From Apricaphanius iberus (taxonomy: Eukaryota; Chordata; Actinopteri; Cyprinodontiformes; Aphaniidae), in NCBI GenBank assembly GCA_028564705.1, contig JAPXFQ010000075.1, positions 1,488,001 to 1,552,000 on the forward strand: a stretch of 64,000 nucleotides of DNA, given 5' to 3'. The position numbers were made by a program, and so were the translations under genes. Under the pieces are notes generated by a model. It was not told where the DNA came from, searched no databases, and saw only the letters and a list, made by a program, of their open reading frames with translations. How positions within the stretch are numbered: the first letter of the stretch is position 1; every line of letters begins with the position of its first letter. Shown here in pieces: positions 37,282-64,000 of the stretch.

Positions 37282-37874
37282 TCAATGGCCTGCCTAATAA
37301 CCGTAACATACCATTATACTATGGACAGAAGAACAGCCAGGAATGGTGTTGTACGGGTTTATTGTACAGGCCCCTTTCAAAATGGAAAAAGACAAATTAC
37401 TGTACCAAGCTGCACTGACCCATGACATACCGCCCAGTGGAAACAAGGCCTGTTTGAACCATGAAACTAGAGTAGTTACGTCCCAAGTCAAATTGTGCAT
37501 TTGGGTCCGGAACAGTTTTGGTCTGCCACTTGGTAAAAGTGAATGAAACCAATTTTGAGTTTTTTTCTTGTTAGCATTGGTGATAGATGGATGACCTCAG
37601 AGAGGAAAGCAGCATCAACTATAAGGTTTGTTTATGTTTGACACTGTAAACTGCAGTGAGAGTACAGAACGGGTGGAGGAGAGCGTGAAGAGGTAAAGTC
37701 GTGCTCTGGAGTGAGGAGGGACAAAATTTAGTACAAGCACGAAAGAAAATGCGTGGGAATTAGATGAAGACAGTGGGAACCGGGGATTCCAAAGCCGTTA
37801 AAGTGGATGAGCGAAAGTACCTGGGCTCAAAAATCTGAACAATGGTAAATGGATTAGACTTTTATAGTCTGTCT

Positions 37875-38035
<161 letters not shown>

Positions 38036-39069
38036 AACTTAATGTTTAACTACAAAGTAATGTCCTAGGTACAAGTTAGCTGAGACTATTATTTTGTAAA
38101 GGAAATCTGAGTTTCCGGCATCGACTCATGTTTAACTTGACAAGGCTGCTGCTCTTTTATGTTTTTTCTCCATGCAACTCACCACCGCCCACTCAAACAG
38201 TGCGGAAATACCCCGATGACGCACTTTAAAGGAACAGAAAAATAAGTTGTGAGTGGGCGAGGCGACAACAGAGTGAGAATGAAACGCGGAATCCACTTCC
38301 ATCTCCTCTAAAAAGTGTGCACTCTGTATTTGTATCCTCTCCACAAGCAGAACATCCACCAAGATGTGTCCGCCTTTAACGAATAAAAGCTGCTTGATCC
38401 TCATGATTTTCTATGTCATACCCGGACCTTTAAAGCTGCCCTCCAGCTGTCATTACAACGTGTTGGTATTTCTATTTTTTTTGTCTCTTTTCTCTAGCAA
38501 TGTTTAGGGGGAATTCTGCAATGTCTTTACCACTCCCAGAAACACGTGTACATCCCTTTGACCAGCAGAGGGTGCTGTAAGTCAAGAAAATGGTTTTATC
38601 CTTTTTTTATTATTGTGGTAATTTTTACCACTTATTTCAAATGGCAAATTTGCAAAGTTGGGCGATGACTTGTGCAAATCAATAAAAAATTCCCACTCAC
38701 AATATATAACAACATTATAATACCATTCTACCTTGGCATATTGATAGGCAACTTTACATTATAAGTGGTGCCCATTAATCTTGGTACCCCCTTATGAAAA
38801 CCAATGGATAGGCCCTCTATGTAAATTTATTTTAAAATTTACAATTTTAAACTCTACTTATTAAGTATTCTCTGAATGCTTCATCACTCTCTGGACACAA
38901 TATCAATAATAACTTTGGAAAGAAGTAGATTTTATTTTTGTCACAGGACATCGGTGTATGCACAAAAAAAAACAAAAACCTGCAGATAAAGAACAATTTA
39001 AAAACTTTCATGTAATATTTGAGTTAAATTAAAGTTTTGCAAATCCCATGGCAATTTTACAATAATTGT

Positions 39070-39470
39070 ATTTTACACTCTCAACAACATTGCCAGTCAT
39101 CTTACAGAACGCACCTTTATAATTTACAGAATTGATTATTGTAATGCACTGGTTTCTGCTCTTCCTGAAAACAACAAAAACTACTGCTCAATTTCAGCTG
39201 CTTGAAAATTCTGCTAAAGGAATAGTGACAATCACTAGAAAACAGCCCACACCTTGTGATTTGAAGGTTCTCTCATTTTTAAATCGATTAATGATCCAAA
39301 TCCGACCTATTTAGAGTTTTCCCGGTAGAGCATTCACCTTAGAACTAACCTTCTTGAAGACCTGAAGGAATCTTATAGTATAGATGTTTTTAAAAGCAAC
39401 CTAAAGCCAAATTTATTCAATTTTACTTTTGGTCAATTATTATATATTGCTTACTGTTTATGGTTTTACT
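39070..39470 (+). mobile_element. L2/CR1-type LINE 3' relic
   Basis: Translated pieces resemble the end of a fish LINE reverse-transcriptase protein: RIDYCNALVSALPENN near 39125, and further on LRTNLLEDLKESYSIDVFKS and NLKPNLFNFTFG near 39340-39430. Stops and frameshifts intervene. Confidence 0.65.
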
Positions 39471-40381
39471 TTTATTCTGGTTTTTGAGGATTTTTGCAAG
39501 CCTTATCTGTTTTATTCTATTCTTTTTTGTCTATTTAAAAAAACCGAGTCAGAGATGTTTTGATCTTTGTTTCTATGGTTACTATTTATAATTTTAGATT
39601 TGTAGAACTGTACTGTTTTTCTATAGTATTATGATAAATATTTTCACCACCAGTGTTTCTCTAAAAAGCAGTTGATATTCCTGTCCCTCATTCACTAAGA
39701 TAGTTTGATATATTTATTTTAACTTTCCCTTTTTTGGGTTAGTTTTCTACTAATTTGATAAATTTGGTTTTTATGTCAGCTGGTCTGCTTTTGGTCTGTA
39801 GCGTACTGTCCATGTAAAGTGACAAATAAAGCTTTTGGCGACTAATAAAATTATTGTCTAAAATGCATATTTAGTTACATTTTAAGTGTTGAAACTTGAG
39901 TATGTTCTTTTTATGGTTAAGTACAGAAATATAAAAAGTTCAAGCTTAATCGGTGAAAACTTTGAGACACAAAATACAAATGCTAATGGTGCGTTGAAGT
40001 TAGTGGGGTATTTAAACGTTTTGTTTGTTTGTTTGTTTTTGAGCAATTCCATCGTTGATTACGGTTGTAAAGCCATAACTGGTAAAAATACATTTCCCCA
40101 AAGCCTTTGCTGTATGTGTGGTTCAAATGTTTGGTAAATTTAGATGTACTGTAAACATTTTGTCATAATTTACACACACACAAAAAAAACTTTAGCGGTA
40201 AAATCATTGTTTTTCATATCTTTTGGTGTAAAATATATTTTTCCGAGGGTAATTTAAGGCTACGACTGGGCATTAATGGGAGGAGTTGGCGGGCAGTTGC
40301 CGAGCGTCTAGGCGGTGCCTTGTTCCTTCGCTGCTTTTACACCAGCAGACTGCAGCGGGCGGAGAACTCTGCGTTACAGAA

Positions 40382-64000
<23,619 letters not shown>

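Overview
The window is nuclear DNA of a ray-finned fish (teleost). It has split genes with GT-AG introns, vertebrate orthologues with fish-type sequences, AT-rich introns full of DNA transposons (hAT, Tc1/mariner, PIF/Harbinger, TTAA-type), LINE relics and microsatellites, and no bacterial features. The order or species cannot be fixed from the sequence alone.

Four protein-coding genes can be read. From the left: drap1 (minus strand; Dr1-associated corepressor, NC2-alpha; coding exons from 5745 down to 585, probably continuing past the left edge). A C11orf68/BLES03 homologue follows (plus strand, one coding exon, 7366-8106), head-to-head with drap1 as I recall for the human pair. Then comes rela (minus strand; NF-kappaB p65; ten coding exons from 35697 down to 10586; 601 residues when spliced), tail-to-tail with C11orf68. 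Last is ppp1cb or its fish duplicate (plus strand; protein phosphatase 1 catalytic subunit beta; coding exons 1-5 at 40382-63633; truncated by the right edge), head-to-head with rela. Splice phases were checked by hand for every coding exon listed, and all join in frame.

About nine tenths of the window is intron or intergenic DNA shaped by mobile elements. The clearest are: an intact Tc1-type transposon with a 347-residue transposase of DD38E spacing and perfect TIRs, nested in a (TA)n tract inside an older hAT-like element in rela intron 4; a family of 0.3-0.4 kb hAT-like MITEs (TAGGGATGCA ends), one with a perfect 8-bp target duplication; larger hAT-like elements with TAGGGCTGG ends; a PIF/Harbinger relic with a decayed transposase and a shorter relative; a TTAA-flanked element; a solo LTR inserted in a G-rich minisatellite; and a long inverted-repeat element next to ppp1cb exon 4.

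The genes are housekeeping and regulatory: a transcription corepressor, a conserved protein of unclear function, the NF-kappaB p65 transactivator and a Ser/Thr phosphatase. Nothing suggests an operon, a gene cluster with a shared pathway, or a CRISPR or phage system. The most unusual observations are the nested DD38E transposon, homologous intronic segments shared by drap1 and ppp1cb, a consensus kappaB motif just inside rela intron 1, and the solo LTR inserted cleanly into a minisatellite.
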